64,000 nucleotides of DNA from the NCBI GenBank assembly GCA_902825945.1, contig CADECY010000009.1, forward strand, positions 62,001 to 126,000, in the 5' to 3' direction. The notes below the pieces were generated by a model. It ran no database searches, had not been told where the DNA came from, and saw only the letters and a program-made list of their open reading frames with translations. The first letter of the stretch is position 1, and every line of letters begins with the position of its first letter. A program made the translations under genes and the position numbers. Origin of the DNA: an uncultured Acidobacteriota bacterium. GTDB taxonomy: Bacteria > Acidobacteriota > Terriglobia > Bryobacterales > Bryobacteraceae. Positions 1 to 10,661 of the stretch are shown here, in pieces.

Positions 1-343
<343 letters not shown>

Positions 344-422
344 CTAACCCGAGAATTATAGCTTCAGACTCGCCATGGGCACAAATTTCGCGCCCGCACC
401 GGTCTACAATGACGGAAGCATC

Positions 423-1310
423 ATGACGTCCACGACGCGATCCGCGGTGTTTTTTCTCGTTGCGGCGGCCGCGGCGGCCCAATCCGAGGTGGAACTGAAG
501 CGATTTTTCGAGGGCAAACACGTCACCGTTCGCATGGACATGCCCGGCACCCATCACGGCGTCGACATCCACACTGATCGCGAGCCCGCCGCCGACATGG
601 GCAAGTACTCGAGCCGTGTCAAGCAGTACGGCGTCGCGATCCGCGAGGGCGATCGCGTGATGGTAACGCTCATTCGCGTGACGAAGAAGAACATCGAGTT
701 TCAACTCGCGGGCGGCGGATTCGGAACGTGGGGAGACACCTCCGGGCTTCCTTCGGTGCCCTCGACGTACATCTCGAAGTCGGACCGCGAAAAGCGCCTC
801 GAGCACGATCTGGCGCGGGCGCCGGAGCCGGAGAAGAGGCGCGTCCAGGAACAACTGGACCGCGAACGCCGGGACCGCCAGCGTGAGGAGCGTTACGCGC
901 GCGAGCGATCCGAATCGCTCAAAGTCGACCGGGAACGCCTGCTGCTCGAAAAGCGCCGCGAGGGCGGATCGCGCTTCAACATATGGTATCCGGAGGGGCG
1001 TTTTCAGGAGAGCGTTCCCGCACCGGCGGAGATCATGAAGGTGCTCGCCCAATACGTCGATTTCCGGGAGACGGGCCGCGCCCCCTCGGCAACGTCTGGG
1101 GCACGCCGCGCTCCGGTGTCTCCGGCGCAACTGCAGCGAGGAATGCCGCGGGATCAGGTACACGCGATGCTCGGCAAGCCCTCGTCGAGCCGGCAGACCA
1201 AGCAGGGCGAACTCACGGCGCTGGCCGAGCGGTTCGAGTCCGGCGATTCGATCACCGATGTCACGTTCGTCGGAGACGTCGTCGTGAAGTTCTCGATCAC
1301 GTCGCGTTGA
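423..1310 (+). CDS. Secreted protein with charged coiled coil and SmpA/BamE-like C-terminus, function unknown
   Basis: 295 residues. I chose the ATG at 423 because it gives a clear signal peptide (MTSTTRSAVFFLVAAAAAAQ); an in-frame start at 375 would put 16 unrelated residues before it. A beta-rich part follows (about residues 20-110), then a strongly charged Arg/Glu helix (about 125-195) that should form a coiled coil. The last 50 residues (GMPRDQVHAMLGKP, then a beta-hairpin ending in VVVKFSI) resemble the small SmpA/OmlA/BamE fold found in many envelope proteins. I do not recognise the full-length family. It probably works in the periplasm. It converges with the isomerase gene, 11 bases away, and is divergent from mdh. 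Confidence 0.7.
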   Translation: MTSTTRSAVFFLVAAAAAAQSEVELKRFFEGKHVTVRMDMPGTHHGVDIHTDREPAADMGKYSSRVKQYGVAIREGDRVMVTLIRVTKKNIEFQLAGGGFGTWGDTSGLPSVPSTYISKSDREKRLEHDLARAPEPEKRRVQEQLDRERRDRQREERYARERSESLKVDRERLLLEKRREGGSRFNIWYPEGRFQESVPAPAEIMKVLAQYVDFRETGRAPSATSGARRAPVSPAQLQRGMPRDQVHAMLGKPSSSRQTKQGELTALAERFESGDSITDVTFVGDVVVKFSITSR

Positions 1311-1321
1311 ACGCGAGTGTC

Positions 1322-1891
1322 TTATGCCGTTGCCGCCATCTCGGTGTCCATGAAGTAGTAGCCGATCATGTGACAGATGATCATGTGCGCGTCCTCGATC
1401 CGCCCCATGTGCGGCACGGCCACCTGAACATTCAACTGCGCGAGCGAACCCAGTTGTCCGCCATCGCGGCCGGTGAGTCCCACGGTCTTGCAGCCAATGG
1501 AATTGGCGTATTCGATCGCGCGAAGCACGTTCGGCGAGTTGCCCGAACCGGAGATCGCCATGACGAGGTCGCCGGGTTTGGCGAAGTTCTTCAACTGCTC
1601 GGAGAAGACGATGTCGTAGGTGACGTCGTTCGAATACGCGGTGAGCGTCGGCAGCGAATCGGTGAGCGCCATGATCCGGAAGCGTTTGTCGCGCTTGTAG
1701 CTCGCGCCCTTGACCATGTCGCAGGCGAAGTGCGATGCCGTGGAGGCACTGCCGCCGTTGCCGCAGACGAAGACCGTGCGGCCCTCGTCGCGAGCCTCGC
1801 GGAACCAGTCGATGATCTGGTTCACCTTGCCCGTGTCGATCTTCTCGATCGCGTCGAGCAACTCCTTCTTGTACATCTCAGGAAAGTTCAT
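1322..1891 (-). CDS. SIS-domain phosphoheptose isomerase-like protein (GmhA family)
   Basis: 189 residues, the usual length of GmhA, which converts sedoheptulose 7-phosphate to D-glycero-D-manno-heptose 7-phosphate. The SIS phosphosugar-binding motifs are present: CGNGGSAS (43-50) and ISGSGNSPNV (113-122), with the C-terminal histidines H169 and H174 in EDAHMIICH. One deviation matters: the HFAEEL stretch that holds the catalytic Glu in E. coli GmhA reads HFACDM (54-59), so Glu is apparently replaced by Asp. The substrate may therefore differ. It is the last gene of a five-gene operon, its start overlapping the ROK kinase by 14 bases. The family is clear; the exact substrate is inferred. Confidence 0.85.
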   Translation of the reverse strand: MNFPEMYKKELLDAIEKIDTGKVNQIIDWFREARDEGRTVFVCGNGGSASTASHFACDMVKGASYKRDKRFRIMALTDSLPTLTAYSNDVTYDIVFSEQLKNFAKPGDLVMAISGSGNSPNVLRAIEYANSIGCKTVGLTGRDGGQLGSLAQLNVQVAVPHMGRIEDAHMIICHMIGYYFMDTEMAATA

Positions 1892-2729
1892 TCGCTAACT
1901 CCAATGCTCCATACAAAACGCTGTCGTCGCCGAGTTCGGCTTGCCGCACATCGATCCGCGCGCGTGACCAACTGGTGATCTGGCGCCGCAATTCCGCTCG
2001 CAGCGGACCGAACAGCGCGTCCCCCGCCTTGCTGATACCGCCGCCGATCACGATCGCGGCTGGGTTCCACAGCATGATGCAGGCCTTCAATCCGGCCGCG
2101 AGATCGACTACATAGCGTGCGACGAAATCGGGATCGCGCATCAGCTCCTTCGCCGGTTTGCCGTGATCGCGTTCGAGCCACAGTCCGCAGCACACGCGCT
2201 CATAGCAGCCGTTCGAACCACAGAGACACTCCGGACCGTTGCGATCTATGTTGATGTGGCCGATCTCGCCCGCGTAGGAATCGGCGCCGCGGTAGATCCG
2301 TCCGCCCGCTACCATGCCGCCGCCGATGCCGGTCGACAGAGTCATGTAAAAAAGCGGATCGGCGCCCCGGCCCGCGCCATGGCGGGCTTCGCCCAACGCG
2401 CCCACATTCGCGTCGTTGTCCATGATTGTGGGCAGCGACAGGGTGCGCGACACGTGCTCGGTCAGATCGAAGTCGCTCCACCCGCCGACGTGCGTCGACA
2501 GCGCGACTTGTTGGTGATCGAACAACACGGGGCCGCCGAATCCGATTCCACACCGGTCGAACGCGATCTCGCGTTTCCACTCCCCCGCGATTTCGGCGAT
2601 CCGCGCGAGCATCCAGTCGCGCCCGCCTTCGCGATCGGTGGAACGCGATTCGCGCCGGACCATCGACGATTCCGCGAAAGCGGCCATCGAGAACTTGGTG
2701 CCGCCGATGTCGATCGCGAGCGTGTTCAT
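1878..2729 (-). CDS. ROK-family sugar kinase
   Basis: 283 residues; ATP-dependent phosphorylation of a sugar or amino sugar. The start is the ATG at 2729, which overlaps the stop of the upstream PfkB gene as ATGA. The longer in-frame extension to 3050 is non-coding shadow. The N-terminal phosphate motif is IDIGGTK (6-12), the catalytic aspartate lies in DNDAN (104-108, D106), and the second phosphate motif is STGIGGG (132-138). The zinc site of ROK proteins is present as GHIN (H158) plus CLCGSNGC (C168, C170, C175). No helix-turn-helix precedes the kinase, so this is an enzyme and not a ROK repressor. In this operon it may phosphorylate the sugar that feeds the PfkB kinase and isomerase. Confidence 0.88.
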   Translation of the reverse strand: MNTLAIDIGGTKFSMAAFAESSMVRRESRSTDREGGRDWMLARIAEIAGEWKREIAFDRCGIGFGGPVLFDHQQVALSTHVGGWSDFDLTEHVSRTLSLPTIMDNDANVGALGEARHGAGRGADPLFYMTLSTGIGGGMVAGGRIYRGADSYAGEIGHINIDRNGPECLCGSNGCYERVCCGLWLERDHGKPAKELMRDPDFVARYVVDLAAGLKACIMLWNPAAIVIGGGISKAGDALFGPLRAELRRQITSWSRARIDVRQAELGDDSVLYGALELANELS

Positions 2730-3703
2730 TTCTCGGCGGCGAGCACCTCGGCGCGGCTCGCAGTGCCGGTGCCGCGTTTCATGATCGTCACCGATGCCAC
2801 CAGATTGCCGACGCGAGCCGCTTCCACCGCAGATCCCGTCACGGCCATCGCCATTGCCGCGCCGGCGGAAAAGCTGTCGCCAGCACCGCAAATATCGACT
2901 GGATTCTCGCGTTTCTTGGCCTTCACGTGGGTGATTCCGGTGTCTTCCACAACGTAGGCTCCATCGCCGCCGTGGGTGATGATCATCGGCTTGCGTCCGA
3001 CGGTGTTGCGCAACGCGTAGTAGTCGACGCGGCCATAGAGGCGAGTGCATGCCTGCTCGGCCTCTTCCTGATTCGGCTTTACGATCACGTCGCGGAACAG
3101 ATCGGACCGCCGGCGCGAATCGACCCAGATCACCTTCTCGGGATTCTTCCGCGCCATCGACGCCAGCAACTCTCGCACCGAGGGCGTGACCACTCCGCCA
3201 GCATCGGTCTCGGCCTGGTCGGAAACAAGAATCACATCGAACTGCGAAGCACGGGCCTGAATCTGATCGAGCACCCGCCGCTCGACGGCTGCATCGAGCG
3301 GACGCGTGGTGATGAAATCGACGCGCGGCAGATCCTCCACTCCCGTCTTAGAGTTGATCAATTTCGTGTAGGTGAAGGTCTGCATGTCTTGCGCTTCGAC
3401 CAGCAGGCTCGCGAGAATGTTGCGTGCCTCGAGCGCGCGTTTCAACTCCATGCCGAATCCGTCCTGGCCGATTACGCCGAGCACCGCTACCTTGCCGACG
3501 CCGAGCGCCCCGAGGTTGTTGGCAACGGTCCCGCCAGCGCCCGGGGACGTCTCCGTGGAGACGACGCCGATCCTCGGAATCCCGGTTTCACGGCTCGGCG
3601 CGGCTGTCGATGGATCGTAGGTACACCAGCGGTCGAGGCAAATGTCGCCGATGACGACGGCTGATCGCTGCGTGAAGCGGGCGAGAATCTGTTCGGTGGT
3701 CAT
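2726..3703 (-). CDS. PfkB-family carbohydrate kinase, RfaE1/HldA-like
   Basis: 325 residues. The fold is ribokinase-like and most resembles the first domain of heptose-7-phosphate kinase (RfaE domain I, HldA), which makes heptose 1,7-bisphosphate. Motifs: VVIGDICLDRW (16-26), SPGAGGTVANNLGALG (53-68), VKPNQEEA (208-215) and the catalytic GAGD (273-276, base D276) followed by SFSAG. The second RfaE domain (cytidylyltransferase-type, usually HxGH) is absent here and elsewhere in the window, so any nucleotide activation must be encoded elsewhere. Its ATG overlaps the stop of the DHS-like gene as ATGA, and its own stop overlaps the ROK kinase start. The PfkB call is firm; the substrate is inferred from the GmhA-like neighbour. 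Confidence 0.85.
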   Translation of the reverse strand: MTTEQILARFTQRSAVVIGDICLDRWCTYDPSTAAPSRETGIPRIGVVSTETSPGAGGTVANNLGALGVGKVAVLGVIGQDGFGMELKRALEARNILASLLVEAQDMQTFTYTKLINSKTGVEDLPRVDFITTRPLDAAVERRVLDQIQARASQFDVILVSDQAETDAGGVVTPSVRELLASMARKNPEKVIWVDSRRRSDLFRDVIVKPNQEEAEQACTRLYGRVDYYALRNTVGRKPMIITHGGDGAYVVEDTGITHVKAKKRENPVDICGAGDSFSAGAAMAMAVTGSAVEAARVGNLVASVTIMKRGTGTASRAEVLAAEK

Positions 3704-4668
3704 GAAATATCCAGGATCGCGCGGCGGAGCGCCGGAAGGGTAGCTCGATGATCGCCGCGGAAGTAGAAGCTCTCGCCGCCGTCGGCGACGGTCCGGACCA
3801 GAATGGTCTTGTGCGGCCGGAAGTAGTAGCCCGGATCGGACTTGGCGAGTTCCCTGCGGTGGTCGCCGAGAATGGGCACGATGTCGAACACGGCGGTGGC
3901 GAAGTTCCGGATCTGGCGGCCCTGTTGATGCGCGGCATTGCGGGCCATCGCCAGCGCCTTCAAGTATACTTCCGGAGCCATGATGGCGGAACCGAAGCTC
4001 AGCATCACGCCTCCCTCGAGCTTCTCCACCGTGCGCGCGAAGATCAGGAAATCGCGATAGCTCGCCGCGCCGATGGCGCCACCATCGCAGTTCGGATGCT
4101 CGTGAAGAATGTCGTATCCGATCCCCACGTGAACCGTGATGGGAATGTTCAACCGGTAGGCCGCGGCGAAGATGCTGAGCTCCTTGTGCGGAAAACCACT
4201 CTCGGCGATGCGCCGGCCGGCGTTCTCGCCCAATCCCAGCCCTTCGCGAGCGGCCTCGGCGATCACTTCGTTCAACTCCCCGGTCTCCGTCCACAATCCG
4301 AACTCGCCCGAGCGGATGTACCGGGCGACACTTTCCGTGGTGGCGCCGATGCGGGCCAGCTCCCAGTCATGAATCACGCCCGCGCCGTTGAGCGCGAGAT
4401 GCGAAATGAATCCGCGCTCCATGAGATCGATCAAGTGGCGGTTCACGCCAGCGCGCAATACGTGCGCGCCCATCATGAGCAGCACCGCGTTGCCATTGCT
4501 TTTGGCGGCGGCGGCGCGCTGGGCCACGGCGGCAAGGTCAGGATGCTCGAATTCAGGAGTGGGATCGGATAGCGAAAGCCAGCGTTCGAGGTGCAGGTCA
4601 TGCACCCGCTCGGCGAGCGGTTTGACGATCAGGCGGGACCGGTCGAAAGTTTCGTACTTCGATGTCAC
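3700..4668 (-). CDS. Deoxyhypusine synthase-like protein of unknown bacterial function
   Basis: 322 residues from a GTG at 4668 that overlaps the upstream HAD stop as GTGA. The sequence resembles the bacterial branch of the deoxyhypusine synthase family: MMGAHVLRAGVNRHLIDLM (65-83), LALNGAGVIHDWELA (91-105), SIFAAAYRLNIPITVHVGIG (165-184) and a glycine-rich FGSAIMAPEVYLKAL (225-239). True deoxyhypusine synthase uses NAD and spermidine to modify eIF5A, which bacteria lack, so the substrate here must be different. The C-terminal block TILVRTVADGGESFYFRGDHRAT (288-310) is striking. It sits in the middle of an operon for phosphorylated sugars, suggesting an NAD-dependent step on a sugar or a polyamine conjugate. 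The family assignment is from memory of motifs and is moderate. Confidence 0.6.
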   Translation of the reverse strand: MTSKYETFDRSRLIVKPLAERVHDLHLERWLSLSDPTPEFEHPDLAAVAQRAAAAKSNGNAVLLMMGAHVLRAGVNRHLIDLMERGFISHLALNGAGVIHDWELARIGATTESVARYIRSGEFGLWTETGELNEVIAEAAREGLGLGENAGRRIAESGFPHKELSIFAAAYRLNIPITVHVGIGYDILHEHPNCDGGAIGAASYRDFLIFARTVEKLEGGVMLSFGSAIMAPEVYLKALAMARNAAHQQGRQIRNFATAVFDIVPILGDHRRELAKSDPGYYFRPHKTILVRTVADGGESFYFRGDHRATLPALRRAILDIS

Positions 4669-5468
4669 GCGAAGAGCTGTTTCCAGAGATCTTGGCGGCA
4701 GAGGTAGTTCGGAATGATGTAGTCGGCGCCCACGTCCGCCAGACGGTTGCGCTTCCACTCGTCGATCTTCTGGCAGTGCGGTTCGTCGCTCGCGACTCCG
4801 ACCGCGACTCCGCCGACCTGCTTCACGTTTTCGATTTCGACATAGCCGTCGCCGAATCCCAGGAACTCGTCGCCCTTTGCTTCCGCCGAGGCGATGATGC
4901 GCTGGATGAGGATCGCTTTCGAGAAACTCTTGTAGTCGTCGAGCGCTCCGTAGACACCGCCATCGAAGAACGGCGTGACGCCGAGCAGGCGGGCCTCTTC
5001 CTTCATGTAGGCATCGTCGGTGCCGCTGGCCAGATAGAGCTTCATCCCGCGTTCCTTCAGCCCTTCGAGCAGTTCGATGCTGCCCGGCACCAGATACACG
5101 GCGGGCGAGATCGAGCCGTCGCGGAGCCCTTCCACCCGGCCTTTGATCTGCTGCCACAAGGCGTCGAGGTATTGATGCTTGTACTCGATCGGATCCTTGG
5201 GCGTTCCGCCGCGGGCCTTGATCTGATCGGCCAGTTCGATCATCTGATAAATCGTCTGCTTGCCCGTGAGGCGGCCGACGAAGTCGCGGACCAGCAACTC
5301 CAGATCCGCTTCGGATTCGCCGGTCTTCAGGTCCACGAGAATCTCGACCATCATGGGGACCATGACATCGACCCATCCAGAGCGGATCGTCGAAAGCGTG
5401 CCGTCGAAATCGAAAAGAGCGATGCGTGCCCTGGCGGCCGACGCACCGGGGCGTAGTGTTTCAATCAT
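4665..5468 (-). CDS. HAD-family phosphatase
   Basis: 267 residues from the ATG at 5468; a TTG at 5474 would add two residues. Motif I is LFDFDGTLS, with the nucleophile D20 and acid D22. Motif II is LYLASGTD, and motif IV is FGDGYVEIE, with the GD plus acidic pair that binds magnesium. A helical cap domain lies between motifs I and II (about residues 30-120), typical of subfamily I HAD phosphatases. It is longer than GmhB, the usual heptose bisphosphatase (about 190 residues), and is not obviously that enzyme, though it could play the same part. It is the first gene of the five-gene operon; the tRNA-Arg gene lies upstream on the other strand. Confidence 0.85.
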   Translation of the reverse strand: MIETLRPGASAARARIALFDFDGTLSTIRSGWVDVMVPMMVEILVDLKTGESEADLELLVRDFVGRLTGKQTIYQMIELADQIKARGGTPKDPIEYKHQYLDALWQQIKGRVEGLRDGSISPAVYLVPGSIELLEGLKERGMKLYLASGTDDAYMKEEARLLGVTPFFDGGVYGALDDYKSFSKAILIQRIIASAEAKGDEFLGFGDGYVEIENVKQVGGVAVGVASDEPHCQKIDEWKRNRLADVGADYIIPNYLCRQDLWKQLFA

Positions 5469-5553
5469 TCGCAACTTACCATTGTAGCGAGCCTCGGAGC
5501 GGATCGATACTGGAGGCGCGCGGCCGGTGATTGCAGTACAATGAAGAGGCGAT

Positions 5554-5630
5554 GCGCCCGTAGCTCAGCTGGATAGAGCGCTTGCCTCCGGAGCAAGAGG
5601 TCAGAGGTTCGAATCCTCTCGGGCGTACCA
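5554..5630 (+). tRNA. tRNA-Arg (anticodon CCG)
   Basis: A full 77-base cloverleaf with an encoded CCA. The acceptor stem pairs GCGCCCG with CGGGCGT, so the first pair is G1-U72 instead of the usual G-C. Positions 8-9 are TA, the D arm is GCTC/GAGC, the anticodon stem is CTTGC/GCAAG around the loop CTCCGGA (anticodon CCG, reading CGG), and the T arm is AGAGG-TTCGAAT-CCTCT. The discriminator base is A. Arginine CGG is a common codon in this GC-rich genome. Confidence 0.95.
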
Positions 5631-5647
5631 ACGAAATTCAGGTACAA

Positions 5648-5686
5648 CGAAAAAAGCCGCCCCTTTCGGAGCGGCTTTTCGTTTTT
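5648..5686. terminator. Bidirectional intrinsic terminator between tRNA-Arg and groEL
   Basis: The arms AAAAGCCGC (5652-5660) and GCGGCTTTT (5671-5679) form a perfect 9-base stem with a 10-base loop. A-rich sequence lies on the left and T-rich sequence on the right, so the structure can end both the tRNA transcript (plus) and the groES-groEL transcript (minus). It lies 14 bases past the groEL stop. Confidence 0.85.
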
Positions 5687-5699
5687 CACCAGACGTTTT

Positions 5700-7653
<1,954 letters not shown>

Positions 7654-7759
7654 GTTTCGATGGACCTCCTGGGGAACAACTGGGAAGTTAATGGGGGGGA
7701 GCGCAAACCGGGCGCGCGGCCCGGATCCTCTGATGGGGATGAAGATCCCGTCATAATTT

Positions 7760-7786
7760 TTAGCACACTTTTCCCGAGAGTGCCAG
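7760..7786. promoter_or_regulatory. CIRCE-like operator (HrcA binding site) upstream of groES-groEL
   Basis: TTAGCACAC, nine bases, then GAGTGCCAG. The consensus CIRCE element is TTAGCACTC-N9-GAGTGCTAA, so the left arm differs at one position and the right arm at two, with the spacing exact. It lies 107 bases before the groES start, in the untranslated or promoter region. In bacteria with HrcA this element represses groESL until heat shock. hrcA itself is not in the window. Confidence 0.85.
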
Positions 7787-7827
7787 CGAATCACATCTAT
7801 CCTATTGATAATAAAAAGAATAAAAGG

Positions 7828-9795
7828 CTAGCTTGCGGTCGCGAACGCAGTCCTCTCGGGCCGGGCGTCCGCAGTCTTCGGAATCTCGAACCAAAAGGTG
7901 GAGCCCTTGCCGGGCTGGCTTTCCACTCCGATCTCGCCCCCCATCAGTTCCACTAACTGGCGCGAGATGGCCAGCCCCAGCCCTGTGCCGCCGAACCGCC
8001 GGCTCATCGACTGATCAGCCTGCATGAACGGGGCGAATAGCCGCGGAACCACGTCGGCGGGAATGCCGATCCCCGTGTCGATCACCTCCACCCGCAGGCG
8101 GCCTCCCGTCAGCGACGTTCTCAGCGTCACGGCTCCGTCTTGCGTGAACTTCACCGCGTTGCTCATCAGATTGAGCACCACCTGGCGCAGCCGGTTGGGA
8201 TCTCCGTGGAAGCTCGGGGGCATTCCCGGCGCGATCTCGGCGGTTACACGAGTGCCCTTCGATTTCGCGGGCAGGCCCATCACGCGTACGACCTGATGCA
8301 GCATTTGATGCAGGTCGAAGTCCGTCAGTTCGAGGTCCACCTTGCCTGCCTCGATCTTGGAGAAATCCAGGATGTCGTTGATCACGGACATGAGCGACTC
8401 GGCCGATCCTTCGGCGAGCGAAACATATTCACGCTGTTCGGCGTCGAGCGAGGTCATGTCGAGCAGCTTCAACATTCCCGTGACACCGTTGAGCGGCGTG
8501 CGGATTTCGTGGCTGAGGTTGGCGAGGAACGCCGACTTCATCCGCGATGCTTCGATCGCCGCATCGCGCGCCGCCACGATCGCTTGCTCGATCTGCTTGC
8601 GCTCGCTGATGTCGGTGAGCTCGGCAATCCATCCGAGCACCCGCTCGTCTTTCCGTACAGGGTGAATCCACAGCAGCAGGTCGTGAGATCTGCCGTCCAG
8701 GGTCCGCGAGCGGATTTCCCTGACCCAGCCCTGTTGACCCGAAATCGCGGCGCGGACAGCCTGCCGCGTCGCATCGTCCAGAACCGCCGCGAGCGGAAAC
8801 GTGGGATCGGGCTCGCCGAACATGCGCAGGAACGCGGGATTGGCGTAGACACAGCCCCCTGCTTGGTCGCCGATGCAGACGGCGCTTCCCAGGCTGTCCA
8901 CGGCCGTGCGAATCCGGAATTGATCGGTCTCGGTGCGGGTGGTCGCGATATGGACGGCGGATCCGATCAGCAGACTCGCGATCAGGCCGATCGCCAGAGT
9001 GAGCCAGATACCGCCGGCATCGCGCAGGCGATCGAAGGCTGGCGTGGCCGATAACTCGAACTCGGCGGTGCCTTGGCTCATCGCATAGGGCAGTACGCGC
9101 CGGAACCGCGGGGCTGGGTTCTCCCCTTCGCTGCTGTAGACGATCGTGCGCGCGCCGTTCCATTCCGCCGAGGCCGCCACACGCAGCAATGCGGCTGGGT
9201 CGGAGATCGAGTCTTGCGCCAAGCCGGCCAGGAATTCCGCGACACTCACCTCAATGGCGGCCCAACGCTGCCTTCCCGGCGGGCTCGGAACAGAGTGCAC
9301 CACGCCGACTCGTCTTGGCGAAACCAGCCCCTGCACTTCCTGGTCGGGCCGGTGACGCTGGCCCACGAGCGGTTCCCAGGCGCTCAACATGGGCGCGGGT
9401 TCTTTCTGATTGAGCCCCACGGTGGTCACCTCGAGCGGTCCACCCGGCTTACGTTCGAGGAAGCCGGTCCAAACGACGCCGCCCTGCTGAGCCACGGTAC
9501 GCAGGCTCACCGCCAGCTTCGGCCATCCAGCCAAGTCGCCGGACGGGTCGAGGCCGGAGAACGTGCACATCGCCTCGAGAATCGAACCGACTTGACGGGT
9601 CTTGCCGTCGAGCGCCAACTTCACGCGCGCCACCGCGCGCTCGAACCGCTCGACCTCCTTGGTGTTCTCGTTACGGTACTGAAGCCAGACCGCCACCCCG
9701 GTCGCGAGAAACGAACAGACGAGTGCTCCCGCGGTCAGTACCCATCCGCGGGAGTTACGCGGGGGGCGATTCGATATCCGGCGGATTTCATCCAA
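7828..9795 (-). CDS. Membrane-bound PAS sensor histidine kinase
   Basis: 655 residues. A transmembrane helix (about 19-38) leads into a periplasmic sensor region of some 220 residues, placed like a CHASE-type domain (about 40-255). A second helix (about 263-284) follows, then a cytoplasmic PAS domain (about 295-395) ending in the usual [15 protein letters not shown] link. The dimerisation/phosphoacceptor domain has [15 protein letters not shown] with H429. The ATPase domain has the N box NLMSNAVKF, the G1 box DTGIGIP and the G2 box [10 protein letters not shown]. There is no receiver domain or partner response regulator nearby, so it is an orphan kinase. It reads towards groES, 174 bases away, across AT-rich sequence. 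Its signal is unknown. Confidence 0.93.
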   Translation of the reverse strand: MDEIRRISNRPPRNSRGWVLTAGALVCSFLATGVAVWLQYRNENTKEVERFERAVARVKLALDGKTRQVGSILEAMCTFSGLDPSGDLAGWPKLAVSLRTVAQQGGVVWTGFLERKPGGPLEVTTVGLNQKEPAPMLSAWEPLVGQRHRPDQEVQGLVSPRRVGVVHSVPSPPGRQRWAAIEVSVAEFLAGLAQDSISDPAALLRVAASAEWNGARTIVYSSEGENPAPRFRRVLPYAMSQGTAEFELSATPAFDRLRDAGGIWLTLAIGLIASLLIGSAVHIATTRTETDQFRIRTAVDSLGSAVCIGDQAGGCVYANPAFLRMFGEPDPTFPLAAVLDDATRQAVRAAISGQQGWVREIRSRTLDGRSHDLLLWIHPVRKDERVLGWIAELTDISERKQIEQAIVAARDAAIEASRMKSAFLANLSHEIRTPLNGVTGMLKLLDMTSLDAEQREYVSLAEGSAESLMSVINDILDFSKIEAGKVDLELTDFDLHQMLHQVVRVMGLPAKSKGTRVTAEIAPGMPPSFHGDPNRLRQVVLNLMSNAVKFTQDGAVTLRTSLTGGRLRVEVIDTGIGIPADVVPRLFAPFMQADQSMSRRFGGTGLGLAISRQLVELMGGEIGVESQPGKGSTFWFEIPKTADARPERTAFATAS

Positions 9796-9863
9796 TATGC
9801 ACGCGATTATACCTGACCTTATCGATTCCGCGCATCCGCTAAAATCGAACCCATAACCTCGCG

Positions 9864-10661
9864 ATGTTCATTTTGTCCATCACCGTCGATAATTCAGCCG
9901 CCGAAAACACCTACGCCCGGCTGACCGCCTATGCCCACGAGGGCTGGACAGAGGACGAAGAAGACACCGGACTTCTCCGGCTCGGCGTCCATTTCAACGA
10001 TGAAGCCGAGGCGCGGCGGTGCGCAGAAGAGTTCCCGGACTCGAACTTATCTCCAGTGGAAGAGCGCAACTGGGCAGCGGAATGGCAAGCGCAATGGCAA
10101 CCCATTATCGCCGGCCAGCGTTTCTTTCTCGCTCCTTCGTGGGTCAAAGCGGAAACTCCCTCCGGGAGAATCCGTCTCGAAATGCGCCCCGGACTCGTCT
10201 TCGGAGGCGGCGATCATCCCACGACGCAAATGTGTCTCGAACTGCTCGAATCCGCCACGCGGCCCGGCGCGCGTGTGGCCGACATCGGCTGCGGAACCGC
10301 GATCCTCGCGCAAGCCGCGCTTGCACTCGGTGCCCGCGCGGCAATCGGTTGCGACATCGATCCATCGGCGATCGATGCGGCCATCGAATCGCGGGTGCCG
10401 GTCTTCGAAGGCTCCATTGACGCCATCGCGGCGAAGTCAATCGATCTCCTCGCCGCCAATCTTCCCACCGGTGTCCTCATGACGCTGATGCCTGAGTTTG
10501 TCCGCGCGCTCACGCCGGACGGACGCGCCATCCTTTCGGGCTTCCTCGCCGAACAGCGCGAGATGGTTTTCGCCGAAGCACGGACGCATGGATTCCACGT
10601 CGAATCGGAGCGCGAGCGTGAAGACTGGGCGGCGTGCCTGATCGCTATGGAATCACGGTGA
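9864..10661 (+). CDS. prmA: Ribosomal protein L11 methyltransferase-like SAM methyltransferase
   Basis: 265 residues. PrmA trimethylates ribosomal protein L11. The N-terminal ferredoxin-like substrate-binding region (about 1-90) contains EERNWAAEWQAQWQPI, close to the family's W..xW block. The linker has GLVFGGGDHPTTQMCLELLE, matching the PrmA signature (GTGxHxTTxxCL). The SAM motif is VADIGCGTAILAQAALALGA, followed by the acidic GCDIDPSAI. The usual catalytic NILA motif reads LAANLPTGVL, so it is somewhat divergent and could methylate another target. It is divergent from the histidine kinase and overlaps the end of the SBBP protein gene by 17 bases. Confidence 0.82.
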   Translation: MFILSITVDNSAAENTYARLTAYAHEGWTEDEEDTGLLRLGVHFNDEAEARRCAEEFPDSNLSPVEERNWAAEWQAQWQPIIAGQRFFLAPSWVKAETPSGRIRLEMRPGLVFGGGDHPTTQMCLELLESATRPGARVADIGCGTAILAQAALALGARAAIGCDIDPSAIDAAIESRVPVFEGSIDAIAAKSIDLLAANLPTGVLMTLMPEFVRALTPDGRAILSGFLAEQREMVFAEARTHGFHVESEREREDWAACLIAMESR

